A stretch of 40,766 nucleotides of DNA from assembly GCA_002471015.1 (NCBI GenBank), contig DKPB01000017.1, positions 1 to 40,766 on the forward strand, in the 5' to 3' direction. The position numbers were made by a program, and so were the translations under genes. The stretch is from Stenotrophomonas sp. UBA7346 (lineage in GTDB: Bacteria; Pseudomonadota; Gammaproteobacteria; Xanthomonadales; Xanthomonadaceae). Positions 7,756 to 16,060 of this stretch are shown here, one piece after another. Each line of letters starts with the position of its first letter. The first letter of the stretch is position 1. The notes beneath the pieces were generated by a model that worked only from the letters and a program-made list of their open reading frames with translations, had not been told where the DNA came from and searched no databases.

Positions 7756-8580
7756 ATGTTGCGTTTGGGCTGTTTTGGGCTGCTGGTTCTTTCCTTCGCT
7801 GCGATGGCGGAGCCGCCGGCACCGGTGCTGAAGATCGCGAACCTGCGCCTGCCTGCCGCCGGTGAGGCGTGGGCGGGCAGCCGCGACCGCATCGCCGAAC
7901 TGGTGCAGCAACTGCGCCCGGACGTGATCGTGGTACAGGACGTTAGCCAGGCCACCGATGCCGGCAATTCCGCCTGCTGGCTGGGCACCCGCCTGCGCTA
8001 CAGCTGCGACTTCATCAGCGCCGACCGTCCCAGCCAGCCGCTGCGCCGTGGCAATGCGGTGCTTACCCGTCTCACCGCACTGGAAGACGGCATAACCCTG
8101 CTGCATGGTGACCAGACCCCCTCGGCCGCTGGCATGCAACGCCTGCAACTGCAACGCGCGCGCCTGAACGTTTACGCTGCCAGCATGCGTCCGGGCGAAA
8201 ACACCAGCGTGGTACGAGGCCACCAGGCCGCCGATCTGCGTGCCTGGATGGATGCCACCAGCCAGACCCTGCCCTCGCTGGTGGTGGGTGATTTCGCCGC
8301 CTCCACCGAGGAGCTGGTACGCCAGCTGCCTGGTTTCCAGCCGGCCCGGCGCAACCCCAGCATGCGCCGCGCGGACGGGCGCCCCCAAAACCCTGACGAG
8401 CACGGCCTGGACGTGCTTTACCAGGTCCGCAGCTTTGCCGACATCACCCAGCAGAGTATTGAGCTGGCGGGCACGGAAAGTGATGCCCCGCCGCTGCGGC
8501 TGGGCATGATGGCAACCCTGCGGGTGACCCGGATCGTGCCGGAATCGGCGCAACCAGACACCGAGCCGGGACTGCTCTAG
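7756..8580 (+). CDS. Exported EEP-fold (endonuclease/exonuclease/phosphatase-like) protein, probably inactive
   Basis: A 274-residue protein with a signal peptide (cleavage after AMA at about residue 18). It then follows the EEP layout: KIANLRLP (N29), RPDVIVVQDVSQ (position of LQE), RRGNAVLT, RLNVYAAS (position of the catalytic His), VVGDFAA (position of GDFN), HGLDVLY and SDAPPL (position of SDH). The metal-binding Glu is Asp62, the His is Ala, the Asn of DxN is Ala181 and the final His is Ala244, while D179, D219 and D243 are kept. It is therefore probably not a normal phosphodiesterase. The ATG at 7756 is preferred over a GTG at 7750. It stands alone, divergent from the POT gene. Confidence 0.75.
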   Translation: MLRLGCFGLLVLSFAAMAEPPAPVLKIANLRLPAAGEAWAGSRDRIAELVQQLRPDVIVVQDVSQATDAGNSACWLGTRLRYSCDFISADRPSQPLRRGNAVLTRLTALEDGITLLHGDQTPSAAGMQRLQLQRARLNVYAASMRPGENTSVVRGHQAADLRAWMDATSQTLPSLVVGDFAASTEELVRQLPGFQPARRNPSMRRADGRPQNPDEHGLDVLYQVRSFADITQQSIELAGTESDAPPLRLGMMATLRVTRIVPESAQPDTEPGLL

Positions 8581-8631
8581 AACCCGAGCCTTCCCTGCAG
8601 TGCAAGGGAGAAGCAAAGCCCTCCCTTCAAA

Positions 8632-8650
8632 GGGAGGGTTGGGAGGGGGG
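8632..8650 (+). other. G-quadruplex motif, copy A
   Basis: Four G-runs with loops of A, TT and A (GGGAGGGTTGGGAGGGGGG) fit the canonical G3+ N1-7 quadruplex rule with very short loops. The first two runs are also the 3' arm of a hairpin with 8619-8627, so hairpin and quadruplex would be mutually exclusive. Confidence 0.6.
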
Positions 8651-8774
8651 CCATTGATCTTCGCTGTAGCCCAAGCAGAAGCCAGCATCAAGAACCGAAG
8701 CACACCTCCCCAGTCCTCCCCTGCACCTGCGATATGCAAGGGGGGGAGCAATGCCCTCCCTTTGGCGCAGCCAA

Positions 8775-8792
8775 GGGGAGGGTTGGGAGGGG
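8775..8792 (+). other. G-quadruplex motif, copy B
   Basis: The second repeat copy carries GGGGAGGGTTGGGAGGGG, again four G-runs with loops 1-2-1. It also competes with a hairpin: CCCTCCCTTTGG at 8757-8768 pairs with CCAAGGGGAGGG, one mismatch. Conservation of the G-core while the flanks have diverged suggests it is the important part. Confidence 0.6.
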
Positions 8793-8900
8793 TGCCCTTG
8801 ACCTTCACTGTGACCCGAGCAGAAGCCCACATCAGGAACTCCCCGACCCTTTCCTGCACCTACGATGCAAGGGAGAGAGCACCATCGCGTTGCCAGACAC

Positions 8901-8929
8901 AAAAAAAAGGCCGGACAATGCCCGGCCTT
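8901..8929 (-). terminator. Rho-independent terminator of sodA
   Basis: On the minus strand AAGGCCGGGC, loop ATT, and GTCCGGCCTT form a stem followed by a run of eight T residues (8901-8908). It lies 43 bases after the sodA stop, a textbook intrinsic terminator. Confidence 0.9.
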
Positions 8930-8971
8930 CCTTTGTCCGAGGCGGCCGCCAATGACGGCCGCTCACGGGAA

Positions 8972-9583
<612 letters not shown>

Positions 9584-9844
9584 GAAGGATCTCCTTTAGA
9601 TACCTGATATTGCATCCGGCCGAAAAACCGGACGCTGCGGTATGAATGGTAGGGACGAACCATCAACTTACCAAGGGTGATGTAAAGGAAACTTTGTCCC
9701 GCCATCGGTCCAGCGACGGAATCACCTGCAATTGTGCCGCTGTTGTTATTGCACCGTGAAACAACGGCACTGAACCGGCCATTCAACAAACACAAGCCAC
9801 TGGGCTGATAATCGGGGTCCGTTTCCAAGCCCCTGCCGCTGCCA

Positions 9845-10315
9845 ATGCGTAAGCCCTTACTTCTTGTTGTTGCCATCGTCCTGCTGATTGCGGGCCTGTG
9901 GGGAATGCGTGTTGTGCAGCAACCGCCCCCGCCACAATTCGCGCCCTCGCTCACCCAGGGTACGGATGTGGCCGCTGCCCCGGCCGCGCTGCCCGATGCC
10001 GGCCGCAAGCAAGCAGATCCGTTACCGGCCTTCCTGCCGGCGGAGGCGCGTCAGACCATTGCCTTGATCCAGCGCGGCGGCCCCTACCCGCACAAGCAGG
10101 ACGGCAGCGTGTTCGGCAACCGCGAACGCCAGCTGCCGCAGCGCCCACGCGGTTACTACCACGAGTACACCGTCGACACCCCGGGACTGAACCATCGCGG
10201 CGCCAAGCGCATCGTTACCGGTGGCGACCCGCCGGAAGCCTGGTACTACACCGACGACCATTACGACAGCTTCCGCAGCTTTGAAGTACCTGCGGCTGGA
10301 GAACGCCATGAGTGA
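9845..10315 (+). CDS. Barnase-like guanyl-preferring ribonuclease (RNase N1/T1 family), membrane-anchored or secreted
   Basis: A 156-residue protein. Residues 5-20 form a hydrophobic signal or anchor, followed by a Pro/Ala-rich linker to about residue 60, then the microbial RNase domain. The barnase catalytic set can be aligned: E107 (HEYTV; barnase E73), R118 and R122 with the correct four-residue spacing (R83, R87), and H139 in TDDHYDSF (H102, in TTDHYQTF). The enzyme should be active against RNA by the cyclic-phosphate route. Its gene overlaps the following barstar gene by 8 bases, so enzyme and inhibitor are translationally linked. The ATG has no strong ribosome site, which may keep expression low. 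Confidence 0.9.
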   Translation: MRKPLLLVVAIVLLIAGLWGMRVVQQPPPPQFAPSLTQGTDVAAAPAALPDAGRKQADPLPAFLPAEARQTIALIQRGGPYPHKQDGSVFGNRERQLPQRPRGYYHEYTVDTPGLNHRGAKRIVTGGDPPEAWYYTDDHYDSFRSFEVPAAGERHE

Positions 10316-10754
10316 CAGCGGTTTCGACATGGGTCTTGAAGATGCCGGCCAGGCCGGCGTGTACGGCGTCGGCGACGGCGATCTGGGCGGCTTGGCAGCG
10401 GCCGCGCGTGATGCAGGCCTCAAGGTGCTGCGTATCGATCTTGAAGAGTGCGCCGACAAACGCACCCTGTTGATGCGTATCGGCACGCAGCTGGATTTTC
10501 CGCCAGGCTGGAGCCGCAACTGGGATGCGCTGTCCGACGCCCTGCGCGATATGTCATGGCTGCCGGCCAACGGCTATGCCCTGCTTTTCAGCCAGGCCGG
10601 AGATCTGCGTGGCGCCAGCCCGGCGGACTTCGACACCCTGCTGGATGTCTTGTCGGAAGCCTCAACCCGCTGGGCCGAGGACAAGGTGCCGTTCTGGGCC
10701 TTCTTCGAGTTGCCGCATGGTGGAGAGGAAGACGCCGGAGACGAAGAAGAGTGA
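10308..10754 (+). CDS. Barstar-family ribonuclease inhibitor
   Basis: A 148-residue protein whose middle (residues 38-100) matches barstar: the strand LKVLRIDLEECADKRTLL and the inhibitor helix NWDALSDALRDM, where D73 and D77 correspond to barstar D35 and D39, which plug the barnase active site. An N-terminal extension of about 35 residues and a very acidic tail (ending EEDAGDEEE) are longer than in B. amyloliquefaciens barstar (about 90 residues). GGAG precedes the ATG, which overlaps the RNase stop (ATGAGTGA). It should remain in the cytosol and protect the cell from RNase that is not exported. It converges with the SRPBCC gene, one base between stops. Confidence 0.9.
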   Translation: MSDSGFDMGLEDAGQAGVYGVGDGDLGGLAAAARDAGLKVLRIDLEECADKRTLLMRIGTQLDFPPGWSRNWDALSDALRDMSWLPANGYALLFSQAGDLRGASPADFDTLLDVLSEASTRWAEDKVPFWAFFELPHGGEEDAGDEEE

Positions 10755-10755
10755 T

Positions 10756-11283
10756 TCAGCGTGCGGCCTGCAGCCACTGCGCCAGGCCGCCCAGCTGTTG
10801 GGCCTGCACCTTGTCCACGATAGGTGCCAATTTGCCCAGGTCGTCCGGCGCATAACCCCCGGCACGGTAGCGCCAACTTACGCGGGTAGCCTGGCCTTCC
10901 GCCTGCAGCGTCCACTCGGCGACCCCCTGCAGGCCCATGCCCTGCATCGGCCCCAAGCCGCCAACCATGCGCAGGGTCTTCTCCGGGTCAACGAACACGA
11001 CCTGCAGATGTTGGGCCTGCTTTGCGCCGCCGATCTCGTAGAAACAGCCACCGGCACGGGCATCGATGGAGAGCGTGCCTTCCTTGCCCCACCAGCTGTG
11101 GTCTTTCGGCCACCATTGGTCGATATCAGCTGTCATCGCCTGCCATACGCGTGTCGGTGAAGCTGCGATCACGACGCTGTTCTCAACGGTGAAGCCAGCT
11201 GCGCTCGAATCCTTGACCGCTGCCTGGGCAGGCAGCGCGGTTGCCGCGGCAAGCAACACGAGGGAGGTAAGCGTGCGGTGCAT
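10756..11283 (-). CDS. Exported SRPBCC-family protein
   Basis: A 175-residue protein with a signal peptide (cleavage after AQA, about residue 21). The rest is a START/Bet v1-like SRPBCC domain: VENSVVIAASPTRVWQAMT, a WWPKDHSWWG segment, and a C-terminal helix (VDKVQAQQLGGLAQWLQ). These domains bind hydrophobic ligands in a deep cavity; a periplasmic location is unusual for the better-known cytosolic AHSA1 members. No catalytic residues are evident and the ligand is unknown. Confidence 0.8.
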   Translation of the reverse strand: MHRTLTSLVLLAAATALPAQAAVKDSSAAGFTVENSVVIAASPTRVWQAMTADIDQWWPKDHSWWGKEGTLSIDARAGGCFYEIGGAKQAQHLQVVFVDPEKTLRMVGGLGPMQGMGLQGVAEWTLQAEGQATRVSWRYRAGGYAPDDLGKLAPIVDKVQAQQLGGLAQWLQAAR

Positions 11284-11388
11284 GGTGCTTCCTTCTGGGT
11301 GCGGCGAATGAGGCGAGCATGCTGGGTGTCCTGGGAGCCGGCAAGTCCGTGGCTCGATGCACAGGGCCCCTCTCCCTGGAGCAGGCAG

Positions 11389-11841
11389 TTACACCTGCAA
11401 CTTCACTACAGGCGAGGAAGCAGGCACCGAAGCCGGCCCCTTCAACTCGATGGTATTGCCATCCGGATCGCGGAAATACAACGACAGTCCATCGCCTTCC
11501 GCACCGAAGTTGACTTCGGCTGCCGCCAACGGCGTTGCACCACGCGCGGACAGATACGCAAGCAAGTCTGCTTCATCGAAGGGTTCGATGCGCAGACACA
11601 GATGATCGAGGTTGCGCGCCTCCGGCCCGGGACCGGCGCCACCGCGTGCACCCAAGGCCCCATCAAGACTGATCAGGTCGATCATCGATGCGCCCGCGCG
11701 CAGATGCACCAGGCCCAGATGCTCGCGCCGCCGCATCACCTCGCAGCCCAGCACGGTCGAATAGAACGCGATGCTGCGCTCCAGGTCACGTACCCGGAAC
11801 ACCACATGATCGATACGCTCAAGTTTGAAGGGTCTTTGCAT
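11389..11841 (-). CDS. VOC-family (glyoxalase/bleomycin resistance-like) protein
   Basis: A 150-residue single VOC domain made of two beta-alpha-beta-beta-beta halves: RIDHVVFRVRDLERSIAFYSTVLG at the N-terminus and LYFRDPDGNTIEL at the C-terminus. The putative metal ligands H13 (approx.), H in LDHLCLRI and E in TIELKG are kept. Members include dioxygenases and fosfomycin or bleomycin resistance proteins; many, like this one, are only described as virulence-type VOC proteins and their substrate is unknown. ATG at 11841 is chosen over 11844 because GAGG is then five bases away. Confidence 0.85.
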   Translation of the reverse strand: MQRPFKLERIDHVVFRVRDLERSIAFYSTVLGCEVMRRREHLGLVHLRAGASMIDLISLDGALGARGGAGPGPEARNLDHLCLRIEPFDEADLLAYLSARGATPLAAAEVNFGAEGDGLSLYFRDPDGNTIELKGPASVPASSPVVKLQV

Positions 11842-11927
11842 CATCGCCTCGCAGCATCCATGGATACCATCCTGCCGCCCCGTTGCGGGACGGCAGGTGA
11901 AGCAACGCCCTGACCCTTACAGATGGC

Positions 11928-13814
11928 TCAGGCGTCCAGTTCCTGCCAGCGTGCGTAGGCGGCATCCAGCTCGGCCTGCACCTTGGTCAACTGCTGGGTA
12001 TGGGCGGTTACCTCGGCGCTCGACCGGGTATAGAACGAGGGATCGTTCATAGCCGAAGTCAGGCCTTCCACGTCCAGCTCCAGCTTCTCGATCTTCGCCG
12101 GCAGCTGCTCCAGCTCGCGCGCATCCTTGAAGCTCAGCTTGCGCTTGTTCGCCGCGGCAGCAACCGGCGCCGGGGCGGCTGCAGGGGCCGCCGTTGCAGA
12201 CGCCTTGGCTACCGCCATCGCCGTCTGCGTTGGCGCCGGGCGCTGGCGCAGCGAGTCGCTGTAACCGCCGATGTAGTCGCCCACCTTGCCCTCGCCTTCC
12301 AGCACCAACGTGGAGGTCACCACGTTGTCCAGGAAGTCACGGTCGTGGCTGACCAGCAGCAGCGTGCCGGTGTAGTCGGCCAGCAGCTCTTCGAGCAGCT
12401 CCAGGGTTTCCACGTCCAGATCGTTGGTCGGTTCGTCCATCACCAGCAGGTTGGACGGCTGCGCGAACAGCTTGGCCAGCAGCAGGCGGTTGCGCTCACC
12501 GCCAGACAGACGGGTGATCGGCGCACGTGCGCGTTCCGGGGTGAACAGGAAGTCCTGCAGATAGGCATGCACGTGCTTGCGCTTGCCATTGAGGTCAATG
12601 AAGTCCGCGCCTTCGGCCACGTTCTCGATCGCACTCCAATCCTCGCGCAGGGTGGCGCGGTACTGGTCGAAATAGGCGATCTGCAGGTTGGTGCCCTGGC
12701 GCACTTCACCACTGTCCGGCTGCAGCTCGCCCAGCAGCAGCTTCAGCAAGGTGGTCTTGCCGCTGCCGTTGGGGCCGATCAGGCCGATGCGGTCACCGCG
12801 CAGGATGGTGGTCTCGAAATCCTTGACCATCACCCGCTCGCCGAACGAGAAGGAGATGTTCTTGATGTCGATGACCTTCTTGCCGGAGTTTTCGGCACCG
12901 GCCGCTTCCAGCTTGACGTTGCCACCGAGCTCGCGGCGCTGGCTGCGCTCGTTGCGCATCGCCTTGAGCCGGCGCACGCGGCCTTCGTCGCGGGTGCGGC
13001 GGGCCTTGATGCCCTGCCGGATCCAGACTTCTTCCTGCGCCAGCAGCTTGTCGAAGCGGGCGTTTTCCTGCGCCTGCGCGTTGAGGCGTTCTTCGCGACG
13101 GCGCTCGTAGTTGTCCCAGTCGCCCGGCCAGCTGGTCACCTGACCACGGTCGATTTCGACGATGCGGGTAGCTAGGGCGCGCAGGAAGCGGCGGTCATGG
13201 GTGACGAACACCACGCAGCCGTCCCAGCCTTTGAGAAAGGTTTCCAACCAATCGATGGCTTCGATGTCCAGATGGTTGGTCGGCTCGTCAAGCAGCAGCA
13301 CGTCGGGGCCGGCGACCAGCGCACGCGCCAGCAGCACGCGGCGCTTCATGCCGCCGGACAGACGGCCAAACTCGGCGTCGCCATCCAGGTCGAGCTTGGT
13401 CAGGGTTTCCTCTACGCGCTGGTCCAGACCCCAGCCATCGGCGGCGTCGATCTTGGCCTGCACGTTGCCCATGGCCTCGCCATCGAAGACCTCGGCGTGG
13501 CTCAGGCGGTGGAATTCGGCCAGCCAGTGGCCAAGCTCGCCGAGGCCATCGGCGACCACGTCGAACACGCTGCCGGCGGCGCCGTGCGGCACTTCCTGCT
13601 CCAGCCGGGTGACGCGCACGCCCTGCTGCACGCGCACCTCGCCGTCATCGGGCTTGAGCTCGCCAGCCATCAGCTTCATGAGAGTGGATTTGCCGGCGCC
13701 GTTGCGGCCGATCAGGGCGATACGCTCGCCAGTCTCGATCGACAGTTCGGCTTTTTCCAGCAACAACGGGCCGCCGACGCTGTAGTCGACGTTCTGCAAG
13801 GTAATCAAAGGCAT
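11928..13814 (-). CDS. uup: ABC-F family ATPase Uup
   Basis: A 628-residue protein with two ABC domains in tandem and no membrane part. Walker A motifs are GRNGAGKST (about residue 37) and GPNGSGKTT (about residue 346), with signatures RLSGGMKRR and RLSGGERNR and the Walker B/EPTNHLD and EPTNDLD segments. The linker between them contains IRQGIKARRTRDEGRVRRL, typical of Uup, and the Ala/Pro-rich stretch near residues 530-560 leads into a C-terminal coiled coil that binds DNA in E. coli Uup. ABC-F proteins act on the ribosome; Uup also affects precise transposon excision and ribosome assembly. It is separated by 34 bp from the LysR gene. Confidence 0.93.
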   Translation of the reverse strand: MPLITLQNVDYSVGGPLLLEKAELSIETGERIALIGRNGAGKSTLMKLMAGELKPDDGEVRVQQGVRVTRLEQEVPHGAAGSVFDVVADGLGELGHWLAEFHRLSHAEVFDGEAMGNVQAKIDAADGWGLDQRVEETLTKLDLDGDAEFGRLSGGMKRRVLLARALVAGPDVLLLDEPTNHLDIEAIDWLETFLKGWDGCVVFVTHDRRFLRALATRIVEIDRGQVTSWPGDWDNYERRREERLNAQAQENARFDKLLAQEEVWIRQGIKARRTRDEGRVRRLKAMRNERSQRRELGGNVKLEAAGAENSGKKVIDIKNISFSFGERVMVKDFETTILRGDRIGLIGPNGSGKTTLLKLLLGELQPDSGEVRQGTNLQIAYFDQYRATLREDWSAIENVAEGADFIDLNGKRKHVHAYLQDFLFTPERARAPITRLSGGERNRLLLAKLFAQPSNLLVMDEPTNDLDVETLELLEELLADYTGTLLLVSHDRDFLDNVVTSTLVLEGEGKVGDYIGGYSDSLRQRPAPTQTAMAVAKASATAAPAAAPAPVAAAANKRKLSFKDARELEQLPAKIEKLELDVEGLTSAMNDPSFYTRSSAEVTAHTQQLTKVQAELDAAYARWQELDA

Positions 13815-13848
13815 GGGCCTATTGTACGGGTTAAGCCGCGTCCACCGC

Positions 13849-14754
13849 TCAATCGTCGTTGAATACGTCCGCCGCCAAGCCCAGCAGCTGGCGCAGGTTG
13901 GCCGGCACCCGCTTGCCAGGGTGGCGCACCACCCACAGCTGGCGCTGCAAGGGCGGCAGCGGCGTGTCCAGCACCTGCAGCTTGCCCAGGGTCACCAGAT
14001 CCGCCACCGCATGCCTGGACAGGCAGGCCAGTCCAAGCCCGGCCACCGCGCCCTGCTTGATGGCCTCGGTACCGCCCAACTGCAGGACCTCGGCAAATCC
14101 CTGCAGATGCGGCAGCAGGGCCTGTTCCGCCGCTTCGCGGGTACCCGAACCAGGTTCACGCAGCAGCCAGCGGGCCTGACGCAGCTGCGCCAGATCAGCG
14201 CCGTTGCGTAACGCCGCAGCCAAGGGGTGGCGGCTACCAAATACCACCACCAGTTCGTCGCGCTGCCAGGGCGCCACTTCCAGCCCGGGTTCATGGCTGG
14301 GGCCCTCGATCAGCCCGATATCCACCTCCAGCCGCTGCACGGCGGTGGTCACCTCGCGGGTGTTGCCGATGGCCAGTTCGATATGGGCGTTGGGGTTGCG
14401 CTCCTGCAGGTCGGCGATACGGGACGGCATCAGATAGTTGCCAATGGTGGTACTGGCGCCCACCTGCCACTGCACGGCGGCCCCTGTCTGGCTGTCGGCG
14501 CGGAAACGGCGTTCGATGTCGTTCATGCCGGCGAGCAGCGCACGGGCCTGCGGCAGCAGCGCACGGCCATGGCCATTGAGCACCAGCCGACGGCCTACAC
14601 GGTCAAACAGCGCCAGCCCGAGCAGGCTCTCCAGCTCCCCCAGCGACGCACTGACCGCCGATTGCGACAGGCCCAACAGCTCACCCGCCGCGGTGGTGGT
14701 GCCCGCCTCGGCGATGCCCGAGAAGATCTGCAGCTGGCGCAGCGAAAGATGCAT
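13849..14754 (-). CDS. LysR-family regulator (YeiE-like)
   Basis: A 301-residue LysR regulator: N-terminal winged helix (LRQLQIFSGIAEAGTTTAAGELLGLSQSAVSASLGELE, cut here into known motif segments) and a C-terminal effector domain with GIANGNTREV and RQARWLLREPGSGTREA, a CbbR/YeiE-type effector loop. It is transcribed divergently from a yeiH-type gene, the same arrangement as E. coli yeiE-yeiH, where YeiE regulates sulfite/sulfate-related genes. That makes YeiE the best guess, though the effector is not proven. An inverted repeat in the 97-bp intergenic region is a candidate binding site. Confidence 0.88.
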   Translation of the reverse strand: MHLSLRQLQIFSGIAEAGTTTAAGELLGLSQSAVSASLGELESLLGLALFDRVGRRLVLNGHGRALLPQARALLAGMNDIERRFRADSQTGAAVQWQVGASTTIGNYLMPSRIADLQERNPNAHIELAIGNTREVTTAVQRLEVDIGLIEGPSHEPGLEVAPWQRDELVVVFGSRHPLAAALRNGADLAQLRQARWLLREPGSGTREAAEQALLPHLQGFAEVLQLGGTEAIKQGAVAGLGLACLSRHAVADLVTLGKLQVLDTPLPPLQRQLWVVRHPGKRVPANLRQLLGLAADVFNDD

Positions 14755-14787
14755 GATCTACCCGCATAACTGGTTGTATTGACCAAT

Positions 14788-14808
14788 ATTATCCGTTTTA
14801 CAGGTAAT
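14788..14808. promoter_or_regulatory. Candidate LysR-binding inverted repeat
   Basis: ATTATCC (14788-14794) and GGTAAT (14803-14808) form an interrupted dyad whose perfect part is ATTA-CC/GG-TAAT. It is placed in the divergent lysR-yeiH control region, 34 bp from the lysR start. The spacing and AT-rich arms are typical of LysR sites. It overlaps the segment carrying TTGACC (14780-14785), a possible yeiH -35 element. Confidence 0.4.
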
Positions 14809-14851
14809 AACCCAGGGCGCAGCATGGGCCATCTTCTGATAACCCATCGTT

Positions 14852-15907
14852 ATGAACACCTCGACCCTAGGGCTGGCCGCACCTGCCCCACATCGCCTCC
14901 CCGGCCTGCTGTTGACTGCCGCTATCGCCGCCTTGTCGATCTGGCTGGGCACCCTGCCCTGGATGCAGGCCCACGGCATCAGCGCGCTGACCCTGGCCAT
15001 TGTCATCGGCATCGTACTGGGCAATACGCTCTACCGCGCGCTGGCACCGCGTGCAGCGGCGGGCATTGGCTTCTCCAAGGCCACCCTGCTGCGCGCCGGC
15101 ATCATCCTGTACGGCCTGCGCCTCACCCTGCAGGACATCGGCCAGGTCGGCACCGCCGGCGTGGTCATCGATGCACTGGTGCTGTGCTCCACCTTCGGCT
15201 TGGCCTGGTGGTTGGGCACCAAGGTGCTGGGCATGGACCGCAACTCGGCCTTGCTGATCGGCGCCGGCAGCTCCATCTGCGGTGCCGCTGCGGTGATGGC
15301 CGCCGAGCCGGTGGTGAAAGGACGTGCGGAACAGGTCGCTGTCGCCGTGGCTACAGTGGTGGTGTTTGGCACCGTGGCGATGTTCCTCTACCCCCTGCTG
15401 TACCAGTGGGGCGTATCCGCCGGCTGGATGCCGCTGGATGAGACAGCATTCGGCGTGTTAACCGGCTCCACCGTGCATGAAGTGGCGCAGGTGGTAGCGG
15501 CCGGCCGCGCAATCAGCGAGCCCGCTGCCGATGCGGCGGTCATCACCAAGATGGTGCGGGTGATGATGCTGGCACCGTTCCTGGTCGGGCTGTCGGCGCT
15601 GCTGGCACGCGGCCAGGGCCAGGCCCAGGGCGAGCGGTCCAGGATCACCATTCCGTGGTTCGCGTTTGGCTTCATCGCCATGGTTGGCTTCAACTCTTTG
15701 CAGCTGCTGCCGGCCAGCCTGGTCAGCATGCTGGTGGACCTGGACACCGCGCTGCTGGCCATGGCCATGGCCGCACTGGGCCTGACTACCCATGCTTCGG
15801 CACTGCGCCAGGCCGGTGCCAAGCCCATGCTGCTTGCGCTGCTGTTGTTTGCCTGGCTGATGGCCGGCGGCATGCTGATCAATCTTGGCATCCGGGCCTT
15901 GATGTAA
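14852..15907 (+). CDS. yeiH: YeiH-family putative sulfate exporter
   Basis: A 351-residue integral membrane protein with about 10 hydrophobic helices. Family signatures include the N-terminal GTLPW and GIGFSKATLLRAGIILYGLRL, the SICGAAAVMA segment and the conserved GSTVHEVAQVVAAG in the second half. YeiH proteins belong to a family linked to export of sulfonates, sulfite or sulfate, and in enteric bacteria the gene is under YeiE. The neighbouring divergent LysR gene supports that reading. The start codon is not preceded by a strong ribosome site; it is flanked by the short inverted repeat ATAAC-N5-GTTAT. Confidence 0.88.
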   Translation: MNTSTLGLAAPAPHRLPGLLLTAAIAALSIWLGTLPWMQAHGISALTLAIVIGIVLGNTLYRALAPRAAAGIGFSKATLLRAGIILYGLRLTLQDIGQVGTAGVVIDALVLCSTFGLAWWLGTKVLGMDRNSALLIGAGSSICGAAAVMAAEPVVKGRAEQVAVAVATVVVFGTVAMFLYPLLYQWGVSAGWMPLDETAFGVLTGSTVHEVAQVVAAGRAISEPAADAAVITKMVRVMMLAPFLVGLSALLARGQGQAQGERSRITIPWFAFGFIAMVGFNSLQLLPASLVSMLVDLDTALLAMAMAALGLTTHASALRQAGAKPMLLALLLFAWLMAGGMLINLGIRALM

Positions 15908-15964
15908 GGCCGCGACCGTTCAACCGGCTGGCGGGTGTTGGCTGCGCCGCCATCCGCTCTTCAA

Positions 15965-16020
15965 CGCCCCGTCGCTTGTACGGGGGCAGATCCTTCCCCG
16001 GCAAACGAGCGAACGGGGCG
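15965..16020. other. Nested stem structure upstream of dbpA
   Basis: CGCCCCGTCGCT (15965-15976) pairs with AGCGAACGGGGCG (16008-16020), one bulge, and an inner stem CGGGG/CCCCG (15981-15985 with 15996-16000) is nested. It sits 41-96 bases before the dbpA ATG, after the yeiH stop, and has no U-tract. It could be a yeiH 3' structure or part of a structured dbpA leader. Confidence 0.45.
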
Positions 16021-16060
16021 CTTGGCAGGCACGACGCGCCGGCTTCTGCGAAAATGCGCC

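Larger units (their letters stand above)
8591..8885. repeat. G-rich direct repeats, two full copies and a partial third
   Basis: The gap from 8581 to 8971 holds no convincing gene but a diverged tandem repeat: copy A about 8591-8716, copy B about 8717-8849, and a partial copy C about 8850-8885. Each begins with a CCTGCA...TGCAAGG block. The two full copies continue with GCCCTCCCTT, a G-rich core, then CTTCRCTGT and GCAGAAGCC. In each, CCCTCCCTT pairs with AAGGGAGGG to form a hairpin. A short related sequence, in opposite orientation, ends the window at 40748-40766, so this is probably a dispersed intergenic element family. The rest of the gap is the sodA terminator. Confidence 0.75.

Noticed and set aside
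9584..9844. A possible Fur or SoxR site in front of sodA
   Set aside because: I found no convincing 19-bp Fur box or SoxR dyad by eye; the region holds only weak promoter-like hexamers and a small hairpin.
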